Assembly: GCF_004803715.2 (NCBI RefSeq)
Contig: NZ_CP039383.2
Location: forward strand, 1,364,001-1,428,000
Source of the DNA: Luteimonas yindakuii
Lineage (GTDB): Bacteria; Pseudomonadota; Gammaproteobacteria; Xanthomonadales; Xanthomonadaceae
Reading direction: 5' to 3'
DNA length: 64,000 nucleotides
Part shown: one piece after another, positions 25,984 through 35,471 of the stretch
Numbering within the stretch: position 1 is the stretch's first letter
Layout of the letters: each line of letters starts with the position of its first letter
Made by a program: the position numbers and the translations under genes
The notes under the pieces: generated by a model
What the model was told of the DNA's origin: nothing
What the model saw: the letters and a program-made list of their open reading frames with translations, nothing else
The model's database searches: none

Positions 25984-26859
25984 ATGAAACTCCAGTTGTC
26001 GCTCGAGTGGTTCCTCAATCCCGATCACCTGCCGATGATGGCCGGCATCGACCAGGGCTGGTACCGCGATGCGGGCCTGGAGCTGGAACTGCTGGTGCCC
26101 GACGACCATTACGACGGTCTGGCGGCGACCGTCAGCGGCGACATCGCGTTCGCCTGCAACGAGCCGCTACACATGATCGATGCGCACCGCCCGGGGCTGA
26201 AGGCACTGGGCTGCTTCTTCGAGACCGACGGCGGCATCCTGCTGCAGCGCGCGGCCGGCCAGCGTCTGCTCGACGGAGGCGCAGTGCGGCTGGCATCCCC
26301 CGTGGCGGGCGGGGTGACCGACGCGATCGCGGTGGAGATCCTTGCGCGCTGGTGCACGCAACAGGGTGCGGCGTTCGATGCGGCGCAGGTGCGGATCGAG
26401 GAAGCGGGCTTCGCGCATCTGGACAACCTGCGTGCCGGTTACGACGGCGCGTGGCTGTGCTTTGCCAACTTCGAGGGCGTGGAGGCGCGGCTGGCCGGGA
26501 TGGACGCGCACTTCATCGCCACCCACCAGGTGGGCATGCACAACTTCTCCGCGTTGGAGCTGTTCACCTCGCAGGGCTTCCTCGCCGAGCATCCCGATGT
26601 GGTGGCGACGGTGACGCGGCTGATCGGGCAGGGCGCGCAGCTGTGCCGCGATGATCCCGCGCAGGCCGCGGCGATCTGGTACCGCTACAGCGAGACGCAG
26701 CCGACAGCCTTGATGGACGCGATCATCGCCGACACCTGCCCACGGCTGGTGGCGCCGGTGACTCGCGACGCGGCACGCTGGCACGGCATGTGGGAGCAGT
26801 TCGACCGGCTGGGCCTGAGCCAGGTGGATCGCGCCGGCTACGACGCCCTCTACGCCTGA
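25984..26859 (+). CDS. THI5/NMT1-like binding-fold protein without signal peptide
   Basis: A 291-residue protein of the periplasmic-binding fold used by SsuA, ThiY and yeast THI5 (LEWFLNPDHLPMMAGIDQGWY, GDIAFACNEPL). No export signal or lipobox is present and no ABC permease or ATPase lies nearby, so a cytoplasmic binding or enzymatic role is as likely as transport. It is followed 18 nt later by glutaminase, perhaps in one transcript. Confidence 0.75.
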   Translation: MKLQLSLEWFLNPDHLPMMAGIDQGWYRDAGLELELLVPDDHYDGLAATVSGDIAFACNEPLHMIDAHRPGLKALGCFFETDGGILLQRAAGQRLLDGGAVRLASPVAGGVTDAIAVEILARWCTQQGAAFDAAQVRIEEAGFAHLDNLRAGYDGAWLCFANFEGVEARLAGMDAHFIATHQVGMHNFSALELFTSQGFLAEHPDVVATVTRLIGQGAQLCRDDPAQAAAIWYRYSETQPTALMDAIIADTCPRLVAPVTRDAARWHGMWEQFDRLGLSQVDRAGYDALYA

Positions 26860-26877
26860 CCGCCGGACGGAGCCCGC

Positions 26878-27837
26878 ATGCGCAAGCCACCGAATAACCC
26901 CTACGACATCAGCCGGCTCGACCTCGACGACATCCTCGGGACCATCAACGAGGATGTGCGCCAGCGCTTCGGGGAGAACAGGGGCGAGGTGGCCGACTAC
27001 ATTCCGGCGCTGGCCGACGTGCCGAGGGACCGCTTCGGCATGGCGCTGGCGCTGCTGGACGGCACGGTGCACGAGGTCGGCAACGCGCGCGAGCGTTTCT
27101 CGATCCAGAGCGTGTCCAAGGTGTACACCCTGACGTTGGCGCTGGAAGCGATTGGCGACGCGTTGTGGAAGCGGGTGGATCGCGAGCCCTCGGGCGATCC
27201 GTTCAATTCGCTGATCCAGCTCGAGCACGAGAAGGGCATCCCGCGGAACCCGTTCATGAACGCCGGCGCGATCGTCACCGCCGACGTCGTGCTTTCGAAC
27301 TACGGCGACGCGGAGGCCACGTTGCTGGAGTTCATGCGCGCGCGCTCGGGCAACCCGGAGGTCGGCGCGGATGTCGAGCTGGCGAAGTCCGAGCGCGAGA
27401 GCGGCCATCGCAACGTGGCGCTGGCCAACTTCATTCGCAGCTACGGCAACCTGCACAACGACGTGCAGGACGTGCTCGACTTCTACTTCCTGCAGTGTTC
27501 GCTGCGCATGGATTGCGTGGACCTGGCGCGCAGCATGCAGTACCTCGCCGATGGCGGCCGCTGCGGGCCTTCCGGCCAGCAGGTGACCACCGCCGAGGGC
27601 GCCACCCGCATCAACGCGATGATGATGACGGCCGGCACCTACGATGCCGCCGGCGACTTCGCGTTCCACGTTGGGCTGCCGGCCAAGAGCGGCGTCAGCG
27701 GAGCGATCGTGGCGGTGGTTCCACACGTGATGGGTCTGTGCGTGTGGTCGCCGGCGCTGGACCGGAAGGGCAATTCGCTGCTGGGCGGCTATGCGTTGCA
27801 CCGCTTCACCCGGATGACCGGGTTGTCGGTGTTCTGA
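26878..27837 (+). CDS. glsA: Glutaminase
   Basis: A 319-residue cytoplasmic serine-type glutaminase that makes glutamate and ammonia from glutamine. It has the beta-lactamase-fold pair S78-x-x-K81 (SVSK) and the conserved blocks NPFMNAGAI, GNLHNDVQD, MQYLADGGRCG and GLPAKSGVSG. Length is normal for the family. GGAG precedes the ATG. Confidence 0.94.
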   Translation: MRKPPNNPYDISRLDLDDILGTINEDVRQRFGENRGEVADYIPALADVPRDRFGMALALLDGTVHEVGNARERFSIQSVSKVYTLTLALEAIGDALWKRVDREPSGDPFNSLIQLEHEKGIPRNPFMNAGAIVTADVVLSNYGDAEATLLEFMRARSGNPEVGADVELAKSERESGHRNVALANFIRSYGNLHNDVQDVLDFYFLQCSLRMDCVDLARSMQYLADGGRCGPSGQQVTTAEGATRINAMMMTAGTYDAAGDFAFHVGLPAKSGVSGAIVAVVPHVMGLCVWSPALDRKGNSLLGGYALHRFTRMTGLSVF

Positions 27838-27938
27838 GCGGCGCACCGCAGTAGGGGGCCTGCGGGCGGGTTTGTGCCCGCGCCTGCGTCTGCCAGACTG
27901 CGTGCCGATCCGCCGCCTGGACCGGTCCCGCCGTGCCG

Positions 27939-28907
27939 ATGTCTTTCCACCCCTGCAGGATCGCGCTGCTGCTGGCACTGGCGGCGCTGTCCGGTTGCGC
28001 CTGCATGCCGGACACCGCTGCGGACGCGCATGCGTACGCCCGCGCGGGTCCGCGGTTGGCCAATCCCTTGCCGCGCACCGTGGTGCGCGCGCGCGTGCCC
28101 GCGGAGGCGGGACCGGCACGGCCCGCGGCCCCCGCGTTCGAATACGCCTACCTTGCGCCGCAGTCGCCCGGCCTGCAGCAGATCCACCAGCGCGTGCGCG
28201 ATGCCGACCTGTGGCACCGGCTGCCCGAGGTGCAGGCGATCGACGGCATGTTCGCGTTGCCGCGGCGCGTGCGTTACGTCACCACGGAGTGCGGCGAGTT
28301 CGGCGCGTTCTACCGGCCGGACGAGGCGGAAGTGGCGCTGTGCTACGAAACCCTGCGCACGCTCTACCAGCGCGGCCAGGAGCAGCAACGCGACCTCGGC
28401 CTGGCCGACGACTACCCGTCGCGCTACGTGCTGGCCAACGTGCGCTTCATCGTGCTGCATGAGACCGGGCACGCACTGGCGCACCTGCTGGACCTGCCGA
28501 TCACCGGTCGCCAGGAGGATGCGGTCGACCAGCTCGCCGCGATCCTGATGCTGCGCTTCGCCGGCCTGGACGAAACCCCGGCCGAGACGATCGCCAACCT
28601 GCGCATGGCCGCGAACTGGCTGTTGTCGCGCAGCACCGGCGCCTACAACCTCTACGCCTACGCCGCCGAGCACGCGCTCGGTGAGCAGCGCTACTTCAAC
28701 CTGCAATGCCTGATCTACGGCACCGACCCGACCGCGTTCGCCGGCATGGTGGCCGCCGGTGACCTCACTGCCGAGCGCGCCAGCGGCTGTGCCCGCGAAA
28801 CACGGCTGGCCAGTCGTGCCTGGGTGCGCCTGCTGTTGCCACACCTGGCGCCGGGCTACGAGGTGTACGGGAAGGAAGCCGCGCAGTATCTCGAACGGGG
28901 TGGGTAA
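27939..28907 (+). CDS. DUF4344-type metallopeptidase lipoprotein
   Basis: A 322-residue lipoprotein with signal LLLALAALSGC. The zinc motif HETGH is at residues 174-178, followed by a region with EDAVDQLAA that matches the DUF4344 putative metallopeptidase family. Probably located in the envelope. GTG 27933 is an alternative start two codons earlier. Confidence 0.8.
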   Translation: MSFHPCRIALLLALAALSGCACMPDTAADAHAYARAGPRLANPLPRTVVRARVPAEAGPARPAAPAFEYAYLAPQSPGLQQIHQRVRDADLWHRLPEVQAIDGMFALPRRVRYVTTECGEFGAFYRPDEAEVALCYETLRTLYQRGQEQQRDLGLADDYPSRYVLANVRFIVLHETGHALAHLLDLPITGRQEDAVDQLAAILMLRFAGLDETPAETIANLRMAANWLLSRSTGAYNLYAYAAEHALGEQRYFNLQCLIYGTDPTAFAGMVAAGDLTAERASGCARETRLASRAWVRLLLPHLAPGYEVYGKEAAQYLERGG

Positions 28908-29004
28908 GCGGCGGCGGCACCGACGCTGCGTGTAATCCGCTGCACGCGGCAATACCATCGGGCCGCCAGCGCATCGGCAACCCTGCTGCCCGCGTGCCTC
29001 GAGG

Positions 29005-29616
29005 ATGACCGCCGCCATGCCCACGCCCGACCCGCGCATCGACGCCTACATCGCCCGCCAGGCCGACTTCGCGCAGCCGATCCTCGCCGAGCTGCGTGCG
29101 CGCGTGCACGCCGCCTGTCCCGACGTGGAAGAAGCCATCAAGTGGGGCGCGCCGGCGTTCACCTATCGCGGCAAGCTGATCGCCGGCATGGCCGCCTTCA
29201 AGCAGCACGCGGCGTTCAACCTGTGGCTCGGGAAGCAGGTGGTGGAGACGAATCCCACGTTGGCACCGGGGATGGGGCAGTACGGCCGCCTCGCCTCGGT
29301 CGCGGACCTGCCGGCCAAGCGAGACACCACCCGCCACGTGCATGCGGCAATGGCGCTGGTGGATGCGGGCGGCGCCGCGCGGGCGGTGAGCGCGCCCAAG
29401 CCGCCGCCCAGCCTGCCGCCCGACCTTGCCGCGGCGATGGCCGGCAACGCGGCGGCACGACGCACCTGGGACAACTTTCCACCCGGCAAGCGCCGCGAGT
29501 ACGCGGACTGGATCACCGAGGCCAAGCGCGACGAGACACGTGCGCGGCGCGTCGCCGAGGCGGTCGCGTGGCTGGCCGAGGGCAAGTCTCGGCACTGGAA
29601 GTACGCGGGCTGCTGA
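29005..29616 (+). CDS. YdeI/OmpD-associated family protein (DUF1801-like)
   Basis: A 203-residue cytoplasmic protein. The N-terminal domain (EEAIKWGAPAFTYRGKLI, FNLWLG) is DUF1801-like; the C-terminal part (WDNFPPGKRREYADWITEAK, ARRVAEAVAWLAEGK) is the bacteriocin-protection YdeI type. GAGG touches the first ATG, so initiation at ATG 29017 is equally possible. Molecular function unknown. Confidence 0.8.
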   Translation: MTAAMPTPDPRIDAYIARQADFAQPILAELRARVHAACPDVEEAIKWGAPAFTYRGKLIAGMAAFKQHAAFNLWLGKQVVETNPTLAPGMGQYGRLASVADLPAKRDTTRHVHAAMALVDAGGAARAVSAPKPPPSLPPDLAAAMAGNAAARRTWDNFPPGKRREYADWITEAKRDETRARRVAEAVAWLAEGKSRHWKYAGC

Positions 29617-29752
29617 TCGCCTGCGCGCCGTGGCCGGCTGCAGACGCCTGCGTCCAGCCGCATCCGTCGCTTCACCCGCGTCGGAGGCTGGGATTCCACC
29701 CCGAATTCCGACGGTCGCAACCGCCTTCACGCCGCGCGCCTATGCTGGCGGC

Positions 29753-30514
29753 ATGCAGCAGCTTGCCGACACCTTCTGGAATCTTCGCGGCGTGTACCGA
29801 GTCGGCGGCGTGCTCGATATCGGCACGCAGATGTCGCTCGTGCGACGACCGAATGGACGCTTCGTCGTGATTGATGGCTGTGCGCTCGATGACGCGCAGC
29901 GGAGTGCGCTGCTGGCGCTGACCGGCGATGGCGCGCAGGTGGATGCAGTGGTGCATGTGCATCCCTTCCACACCCTGCACGTGGAGGCCACGCACCGGCT
30001 GTTTCCTTCCGCGCGCTTGCATGGCACCGCGCGCCACCGGCGGTTGTTTCCCTCGCTGCCGTGGTCGGAAGCGCCGATGGAAACATGGGGCGGGGAACAT
30101 CCATTTGCCGACATGTTCGATCTGTCGGTGCCCGCTGGCGTCGATTTCGACTGCCCGGACGAGCGCGTGCACGTGGCTTCGGTGCTGGTGCGCCATCGGC
30201 ACAGTGGCATCGTCCATGTCGACGACACATTCAACGTGATCGCCGCACCGGGACGACTGGGGGCGATGTTGCCGCAGTCGTCGCTGCGCATGCATCCGAT
30301 GCTGGCGCGTGCGCTCAGGCCAGAGCGCGGTGCCGCGGATGCCTATGCCGCCTGGGCCCGCGCGCTGGCCTCGCACTGGGCGGATACCCGCATCGTCTGC
30401 TCCGCGCATTCCGCCGTGCGGCATCTGCCGGCGGGCGGGTTTGCACGCGAGGTGGAAGGCGCGCTCGATCGGGTGTCCGGCACGCTGGAGCGGCACCGCA
30501 GGCGGCATGGCTAG
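29753..30514 (+). CDS. Metallo-beta-lactamase-like hypothetical protein
   Basis: A 253-residue soluble protein. HVHPFHTLHVE near residue 66 and HRHSGIVHVDDTF later recall a metallo-beta-lactamase fold with altered ligands. I do not know a characterised member. ATG 29753 was chosen because the homologous-looking part begins there; the frame upstream is open without coding character. Confidence 0.65.
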   Translation: MQQLADTFWNLRGVYRVGGVLDIGTQMSLVRRPNGRFVVIDGCALDDAQRSALLALTGDGAQVDAVVHVHPFHTLHVEATHRLFPSARLHGTARHRRLFPSLPWSEAPMETWGGEHPFADMFDLSVPAGVDFDCPDERVHVASVLVRHRHSGIVHVDDTFNVIAAPGRLGAMLPQSSLRMHPMLARALRPERGAADAYAAWARALASHWADTRIVCSAHSAVRHLPAGGFAREVEGALDRVSGTLERHRRRHG

Positions 30515-30587
30515 AACGAAGCGGCGGTACCTCGTGGGAGGCGAGCCGCACGACGCGCCACGGCTGCCCGGGGGATGACGCCCCTCT

Positions 30588-30902
30588 TCAGTAGCCGCGC
30601 TCCTTCCCGATGCGCGTATCCAGGAGCGCCTTGAGCTTGTCGCAGGCGCCACGCACCGCGCGGTCGATGTCCTGATCGTCGTGGCTGGCGCCCAACGGTG
30701 CATCGCTCTGCAGCCGTGCCTCGATCGCGCAGCGCTTGTCGGCGGGGCCGCCCTTGGTGGAGTTGCTGTCCGACAGGTACACCTCGATCCGGCTCAACCG
30801 CGGGAAGAAGCGTCCGAGGTGCTGCTCGAGCAACGCATTCACGCGCGCTTCCAATGCTTCGGTGCCGTCGATGTGGTTATCGGTGTTCAACTGGATGATC
30901 AC
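30588..30902 (-). CDS. HPF/RaiA-type ribosome-associated protein
   Basis: A 104-residue protein like the hibernation-promoting-factor fold (IIQLNTDNHIDG, VNALLEQHLGRFFPRLSRIEVYL, then CAIEARL). Such proteins bind the small ribosomal subunit under stress. It lacks the long C-terminal extension of long HPF. Start is GTG 30902, behind GGAG at 8 nt. Confidence 0.78.
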   Translation of the reverse strand: MIIQLNTDNHIDGTEALEARVNALLEQHLGRFFPRLSRIEVYLSDSNSTKGGPADKRCAIEARLQSDAPLGASHDDQDIDRAVRGACDKLKALLDTRIGKERGY

Positions 30903-31101
30903 TACGCAGTCTCCTTCATTGGTCGGTTTCGCACGCAGCCACCCTATCAATCGGCGCGTTGCCGCTCGCGTGAAGCGGACCACGCCGCAGCGGTATCCAA
31001 GGCTGTTCCTGCAATGGCAGCGATCGCCTGTGGCAGCCGGGTTTGCGAAGCACGTGCAGCATCCCCATATCGGTTGTCCCCATGCGTTCCACGGAGTTCC
31101 G

Positions 31102-32202
31102 ATGCATTCCCACCTGCTTTCAGCGGTCCAGGCCGGCGCGCTGGCGCTTCCCAACCGCGTCGTCATGGCACCGCTGACGCGATCGCGCGCGGGCCAGCCC
31201 GGCGACGTGCCCACCGCACTCAACGCGGAGTACTACGCACAGCGCGCCAGCGCGGGGCTGATCGTCTCCGAGGCCACGCAGATCTCGCCGCAGGGCCAGG
31301 GCTACGCGTGGACACCCGGCATCTACGACGATGCGCAGGAAGCGGGCTGGAAGCAGATCACCGAAGCGGTGCATGCGCGCGGCGGGCGGATCGCCGCACA
31401 GCTGTGGCATGTCGGCCGCATCTCGCATCCGCTGGTGCAGGCTGACGGCGCGACGCCGGTGGCGCCGTCGGCGATCGTTGCCGAGGGTGCCAACGCGTTC
31501 GTGGTCAAGCCTGATGGCACGCCGGGCAATGTCCCCACGGCAATGCCGCGCGCACTGGAGACCGATGAGATCGCCGGCATCGTGGCGGACTACGCAAAGG
31601 CCGCGCAGCGCGCCGACCGCGCCGGTTTCGACATGGTCGAGCTGCACGCCGCCAACGGCTACCTGCTGCAGCAGTTCCTGTCGACCAACAGCAACACCCG
31701 CACCGATCGTTATGGCGGCGCGCTGGAGAACCGTGCACGGATCACGCTGGACGTGGTGGACGCGCTGATCGACGTGCTCGGTGCCGGTCGCGTCGGCGTG
31801 CGCCTGTCGCCGCATTTCGCCGGGCATGGCATTGCCGATGCGGAGCCCGAGGACAGCGCGCTGTACCTGGCACGCGAGTTCAGCCGCCGTGGGATCGCCT
31901 ACCTGCATATCGCCGAGCCGGACTGGGCCGGCGGACCGAAGCTCGGTGACGCGTTCCGCCGTGCGCTGCGCGAGGCGTTCGAGGGCGTGCTGATCTTCTG
32001 CGGCGGCTACACCGCCGACCGCGCCGACACGCTGATCGCGTCGGGCATGGCCGACGCGGTGGCATTCGGACGGCCGTTCATCGCCAATCCGGACCTGGTG
32101 GAGCGCTTCCGCGTCGGCGCCGCACTCAACGAGCCCGATGCCTCGACCTTCTACGGTGGCGCGGAGCGCGGCTACACCGACTATCCGACCCTGCAGGGCT
32201 GA
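31102..32202 (+). CDS. Old yellow enzyme family alkene reductase
   Basis: A 366-residue FMN oxidoreductase of the NemA/OYE group, which reduces activated C=C bonds or nitro groups with NAD(P)H. It has the OYE blocks NRVVMAPLTRSRA, AQLWHVGR, FDMVELHAANGYLLQQFLS, TDRYGG and VAFGRPFIANPDL. GGAG lies 7 nt before the ATG. nemA is a likely symbol, but substrate type cannot be read from the sequence. Confidence 0.9.
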   Translation: MHSHLLSAVQAGALALPNRVVMAPLTRSRAGQPGDVPTALNAEYYAQRASAGLIVSEATQISPQGQGYAWTPGIYDDAQEAGWKQITEAVHARGGRIAAQLWHVGRISHPLVQADGATPVAPSAIVAEGANAFVVKPDGTPGNVPTAMPRALETDEIAGIVADYAKAAQRADRAGFDMVELHAANGYLLQQFLSTNSNTRTDRYGGALENRARITLDVVDALIDVLGAGRVGVRLSPHFAGHGIADAEPEDSALYLAREFSRRGIAYLHIAEPDWAGGPKLGDAFRRALREAFEGVLIFCGGYTADRADTLIASGMADAVAFGRPFIANPDLVERFRVGAALNEPDASTFYGGAERGYTDYPTLQG

Positions 32203-32212
32203 AGTGGCAGCA

Positions 32213-32235
32213 GGGCGCGCGCATCACGCGCGCCC
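32213..32235. terminator. GC-rich hairpin between convergent genes
   Basis: GGGCGCGCG and CGCGCGCCC pair perfectly around the loop CATCA, between two genes that end towards each other. There is no T run, so it may work with Rho or simply protect ends. Confidence 0.55.
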
Positions 32236-32237
32236 GC

Positions 32238-32960
32238 TCAGAAGCGGTCACCCACCGGCAGGTAGCGCCACATGCCCACGGGCATCTTCGCAAGCGACAC
32301 CTTGCCGATGCGGATGCGGCGGATCGCGACCACGTCCAGGCCGACCTGCGCGCACATGTGGCGCAGCTGCCCGCCCTGGACGCCCTTGAGGGCAAAGCGA
32401 AGCCGGATCTCGTTCTGCCAGCTCACGCTGCAGGGCGGTAACGCGCGTCCGCCGTACTCCAGGCCGTGCCGGAGCCGGGCCAGCCCGTAGGGCGCGATCT
32501 CGCCACTCACTTCGACCACGTATTCCTGTTCGATCAGGTCGCGGTCTTCGGAGAGGCGGCGCCAGACGCGGCCGTCCTGGGTCAGCACCATCAGTCCGCT
32601 GGCTTCGGCGTCGAGCGGCACGAGCGGCGTCAATCGGTTGAAGTGGCGCTGCAGCAGGCGCACGCCGGAAGCATCCTCGCTCCATCGACTGTCGGGCTGC
32701 ACCAGCGTCGCCGCGGGTTGCCGGCCGCTGATGGTGTCGTAGCCGACCGGCTTGTGCAGCAGGATCGTCGCCGGCTCGGCAGCCGCCAGTTGCGCGGCGG
32801 GATCGACCACCACGGCCTCCGCCGTCACCCGGAACGCGGGATCCTCGACCACCTGGCCGTCGACCGACACCCAGCCGCCCTTGATGTACTGCTCGGCCTC
32901 GGCGCGCGAACACCCGGTCAACTCGATGACGCGTCGGGCCAGGCGTACGGGATCGGACAT
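32238..32960 (-). CDS. RsuA/RluF-type rRNA pseudouridine synthase
   Basis: A 240-residue protein. Residues 1-50 are an S4 RNA-binding domain (EAEQYIKGGWVSVDGQVV). The catalytic domain has D117 in VPLDAEASGLMVLTQDG, a relaxed form of the usual RLDxxTSGL motif. It should convert a uridine in rRNA or tRNA to pseudouridine; which site is unclear. Start is ATG 32960, divergent from the small gene at 33050. Confidence 0.85.
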   Translation of the reverse strand: MSDPVRLARRVIELTGCSRAEAEQYIKGGWVSVDGQVVEDPAFRVTAEAVVVDPAAQLAAAEPATILLHKPVGYDTISGRQPAATLVQPDSRWSEDASGVRLLQRHFNRLTPLVPLDAEASGLMVLTQDGRVWRRLSEDRDLIEQEYVVEVSGEIAPYGLARLRHGLEYGGRALPPCSVSWQNEIRLRFALKGVQGGQLRHMCAQVGLDVVAIRRIRIGKVSLAKMPVGMWRYLPVGDRF

Positions 32961-33049
32961 GGAAGGCTGCCGGAAACGGGGAGGCGCAGTGTACCGGGGC
33001 GTCGCCATGGGTCGACCGTTGCAGCGTCGGGCACGACTATCCTGCGGCC

Positions 33050-33361
33050 ATGACCGCCACGCTGCCGATACTCGAATTCGCCAATGCCACGTTCCTGCCG
33101 GGTCGCAACACCACGGTGCGGCGGGGCACGCGCTGGCACGGGGTCGCGGTCGCGCGCCTGCGACTCGGGGATGGCCGCCTCTCCGCGCCGGTCGGCCTTG
33201 AGACCGAGTTGCGGGTATTCCGCGACATCGACGCGGACGCGTTGCGGTTCGAGCACGATCCCGACTGCCGCACGCCGCAGGGCTTGCTTGCGCGGCTCAG
33301 GATCCACTACCCGGGCTTCAGCGACGACGAGATCGTGACCCTGTGCCATTTCCACGTCTGA
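33050..33361 (+). CDS. Conserved small hypothetical protein
   Basis: A 103-residue soluble protein that I do not recognise. It has mixed beta/alpha character with a C-terminal LCHFHV. No signal or helix. It is divergent from the pseudouridine synthase, with 89 nt between starts. Confidence 0.6.
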   Translation: MTATLPILEFANATFLPGRNTTVRRGTRWHGVAVARLRLGDGRLSAPVGLETELRVFRDIDADALRFEHDPDCRTPQGLLARLRIHYPGFSDDEIVTLCHFHV

Positions 33362-33400
33362 CGCGGGTTGCGCGCGGGCGTGCCGGAACACGCGGCACCC

Positions 33401-35284
33401 TCAACGCCGGAACCAGCTGTGCAGGCGCGCCAGCAACAGCTCGACATCGGTCAGCCCCGCGCGTTCGGCACGCAGCCGCACCGCCTGCGCGGGCACGTCG
33501 GTGCTGATGTCGTCGACGCCCAGGTCCATGTAGCGCGCCATGCGCTCCGGGTCGTTGACCGTCCACGCCTGCAGCAGGTAACCGCGGCGGCGTGCATCGG
33601 CAAGGGCGGCGGTGTCGATCTGCAGGTGATTCAGCCCGAGCATGTCGAAGTCGGTGCGCCGAGCCGTGCCCGGCAATGCCGCATTCGCGAACAGTGCCAG
33701 CGGGAGTTCCGGTGCCGCTTCGCGGGCGCTGCGCACCAGCTCCGGCGACAGCGAGCCAAGCATCACCGCATCGTCGTGACCGCCGCGTTCCACCGCGCGC
33801 AGGGTGGCATCGAGCAGCGCGTGCGCGTTGTCGGCATCGGGCTTGAGCTCGATCAGGGCGAGCGCGCGGCCGTCGATGAAGGCGAGAGCCTCGGCCAGCG
33901 TGGCGATGCGTTCGCCGGCGAACGCCGGGTCGAACCAGCTGCCGACGTCGATGTCGCGCATCGCGGAAAGCGGCGTCTGCACCACGGTGCGTGGGTCGCC
34001 GGCGACGCGGCGGAAATCGCTGTCGTGGAACACGACCACCACGCCGTCCGCGCTCAGCCGCACGTCCAGCTCGATCGCATCCGCGCCGGCATCGATCGCC
34101 GCCTGGAACGCCGCCAGCGTGTTCTCCGGCGCGACCGTCGATGCACCGCGATGCGCGGTCACGGTGACGTCGGCACGCAGGTTCATGCTCGCCACCGCAA
34201 GTGACGCCTGCACCAGCGCGACCGCGAGGAAGGCGGCTTCCGCGCCCCACACGAAGCGGCCGGGGTGGGGCGGGGTGGCATCGACGGCGCGGCCACCGCG
34301 GGCGCCGCCGAGGCGGTGGAACAGCGCACGCACCAGCAGCGTGTTGACCGTGGTACCGAGCAGCAGCACGCCCAGCACGGTGGCGGCATACAGGGTGAGG
34401 TAGACCACCATGCCGGCGTTGGTGAGCAGGCGATACGGCGGGATCCAGTCCAGCAGCGGCGTGGCCGCACGGTCGTACAGGGCGGTCACGCCCAGTGGCA
34501 GGGCGGCGATGGTGAGCGCCACGCCCACCACCAGCACCGCGATGCGCAGGTGGCGTCCGCGGGTGAGGTCGCGACTGCGCAACAGCGCACTGATCGGTGA
34601 CAGCCCTTCGAGCACGAGCGCGGGCGTGGCCAGCAGCCAGCGGAAGTAGAGCGTGGCGTGCAGCAGCAGGCCGACCGCCAGCACCGGCAGGAAGGCGCCA
34701 AGGAACCACCAGAGCGCGGCGGGGCGCGCCATCACCACGAAGTAGGGGTCGTAGCCGCCCAGCAGCAGCCGGTACAGCCCGGCGCCGATCGCGAGCCACG
34801 GCATGGCCAGCAGCGCGTGCGTGGCGACCTGGCAGGCGGCGAGCATGGCAAGCGGCAGCGCCCGTCGCAGCATGCCGAGCAGCGCCGCCGCCGCCGTGCG
34901 GTAGCGGCAGCCGCGGCTGGCCGAGACCAGCAGCATGCCGGCCTGTTGCAGCATCACCACGTACCACGACAGCGCGCCGGCCAGCACCAGCCAGGCCAGC
35001 GCCAGCAGGTTGTCGCGAAGGCCGTCGAGGTCGCCGGCCAGCGGCCGCTCGATCCAGTGCAACAGCGCGGCGAGCGACCAGGTGGTCAGCGGCGCCGCCG
35101 CCACCGTGGCGAAGGCGGTGAACAGCAGGTACCAGGCCAGCATCGGACGCAGGTGGCGGCGTAGATCGCGGCGGATGTCGTGGACCAGGATGCCGTGCAG
35201 GAGTTCGCGGTCGTCGGCGATCACGGGCACTCCGGTGTCGTCGCTGTTCCTCCGTGGGTTGTTCCCGCCTGCCTGTCTACGCAT
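33401..35284 (-). CDS. Membrane-anchored glycerophosphodiester phosphodiesterase
   Basis: About 627 residues. The N-terminal 370 residues carry about eight membrane helices of the 'glycerophosphoryl diester phosphodiesterase membrane domain' type. The C-terminal part is GDPD: HRGAS-APENT with the catalytic His-Arg, IELDVRLSADG with the metal Glu and Asp, and VFHD. It hydrolyses glycerophosphodiesters to glycerol-3-phosphate and an alcohol, probably outside the cytoplasmic membrane. The start is uncertain: GTG 35302, ATG 35284 or GTG pairs near 35226 are all in frame, and none has a well-placed ribosome binding site. Confidence 0.85.
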   Translation of the reverse strand: MRRQAGGNNPRRNSDDTGVPVIADDRELLHGILVHDIRRDLRRHLRPMLAWYLLFTAFATVAAAPLTTWSLAALLHWIERPLAGDLDGLRDNLLALAWLVLAGALSWYVVMLQQAGMLLVSASRGCRYRTAAAALLGMLRRALPLAMLAACQVATHALLAMPWLAIGAGLYRLLLGGYDPYFVVMARPAALWWFLGAFLPVLAVGLLLHATLYFRWLLATPALVLEGLSPISALLRSRDLTRGRHLRIAVLVVGVALTIAALPLGVTALYDRAATPLLDWIPPYRLLTNAGMVVYLTLYAATVLGVLLLGTTVNTLLVRALFHRLGGARGGRAVDATPPHPGRFVWGAEAAFLAVALVQASLAVASMNLRADVTVTAHRGASTVAPENTLAAFQAAIDAGADAIELDVRLSADGVVVVFHDSDFRRVAGDPRTVVQTPLSAMRDIDVGSWFDPAFAGERIATLAEALAFIDGRALALIELKPDADNAHALLDATLRAVERGGHDDAVMLGSLSPELVRSAREAAPELPLALFANAALPGTARRTDFDMLGLNHLQIDTAALADARRRGYLLQAWTVNDPERMARYMDLGVDDISTDVPAQAVRLRAERAGLTDVELLLARLHSWFRR

Positions 35285-35419
35285 TCGCGGAAGTTTAGAC
35301 ACGCGGCGGGCATGGCCGCGTCGGCTGGCCGGGCATTCGATGCGATGCGTGAGGAGCCGTCACCCTTCGGTCCTGAAGGTCGACGTTGCCTGGAATTCAC
35401 CCTGTAATTTTTGCGTCCG

Positions 35420-35439
35420 CACCATCCATGTGGATGGTG
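35420..35439. promoter_or_regulatory. Perfect palindrome upstream of the ribbon-helix-helix gene
   Basis: CACCATCCA and TGGATGGTG form a perfect 9-bp inverted repeat with a 2-bp centre, 32 nt before the start of the regulator gene. Position and symmetry suit an autoregulatory operator. Confidence 0.6.
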
Positions 35440-35471
35440 GTAGGATGGCGTAAGCCTTCCGGAGCCCTGTC

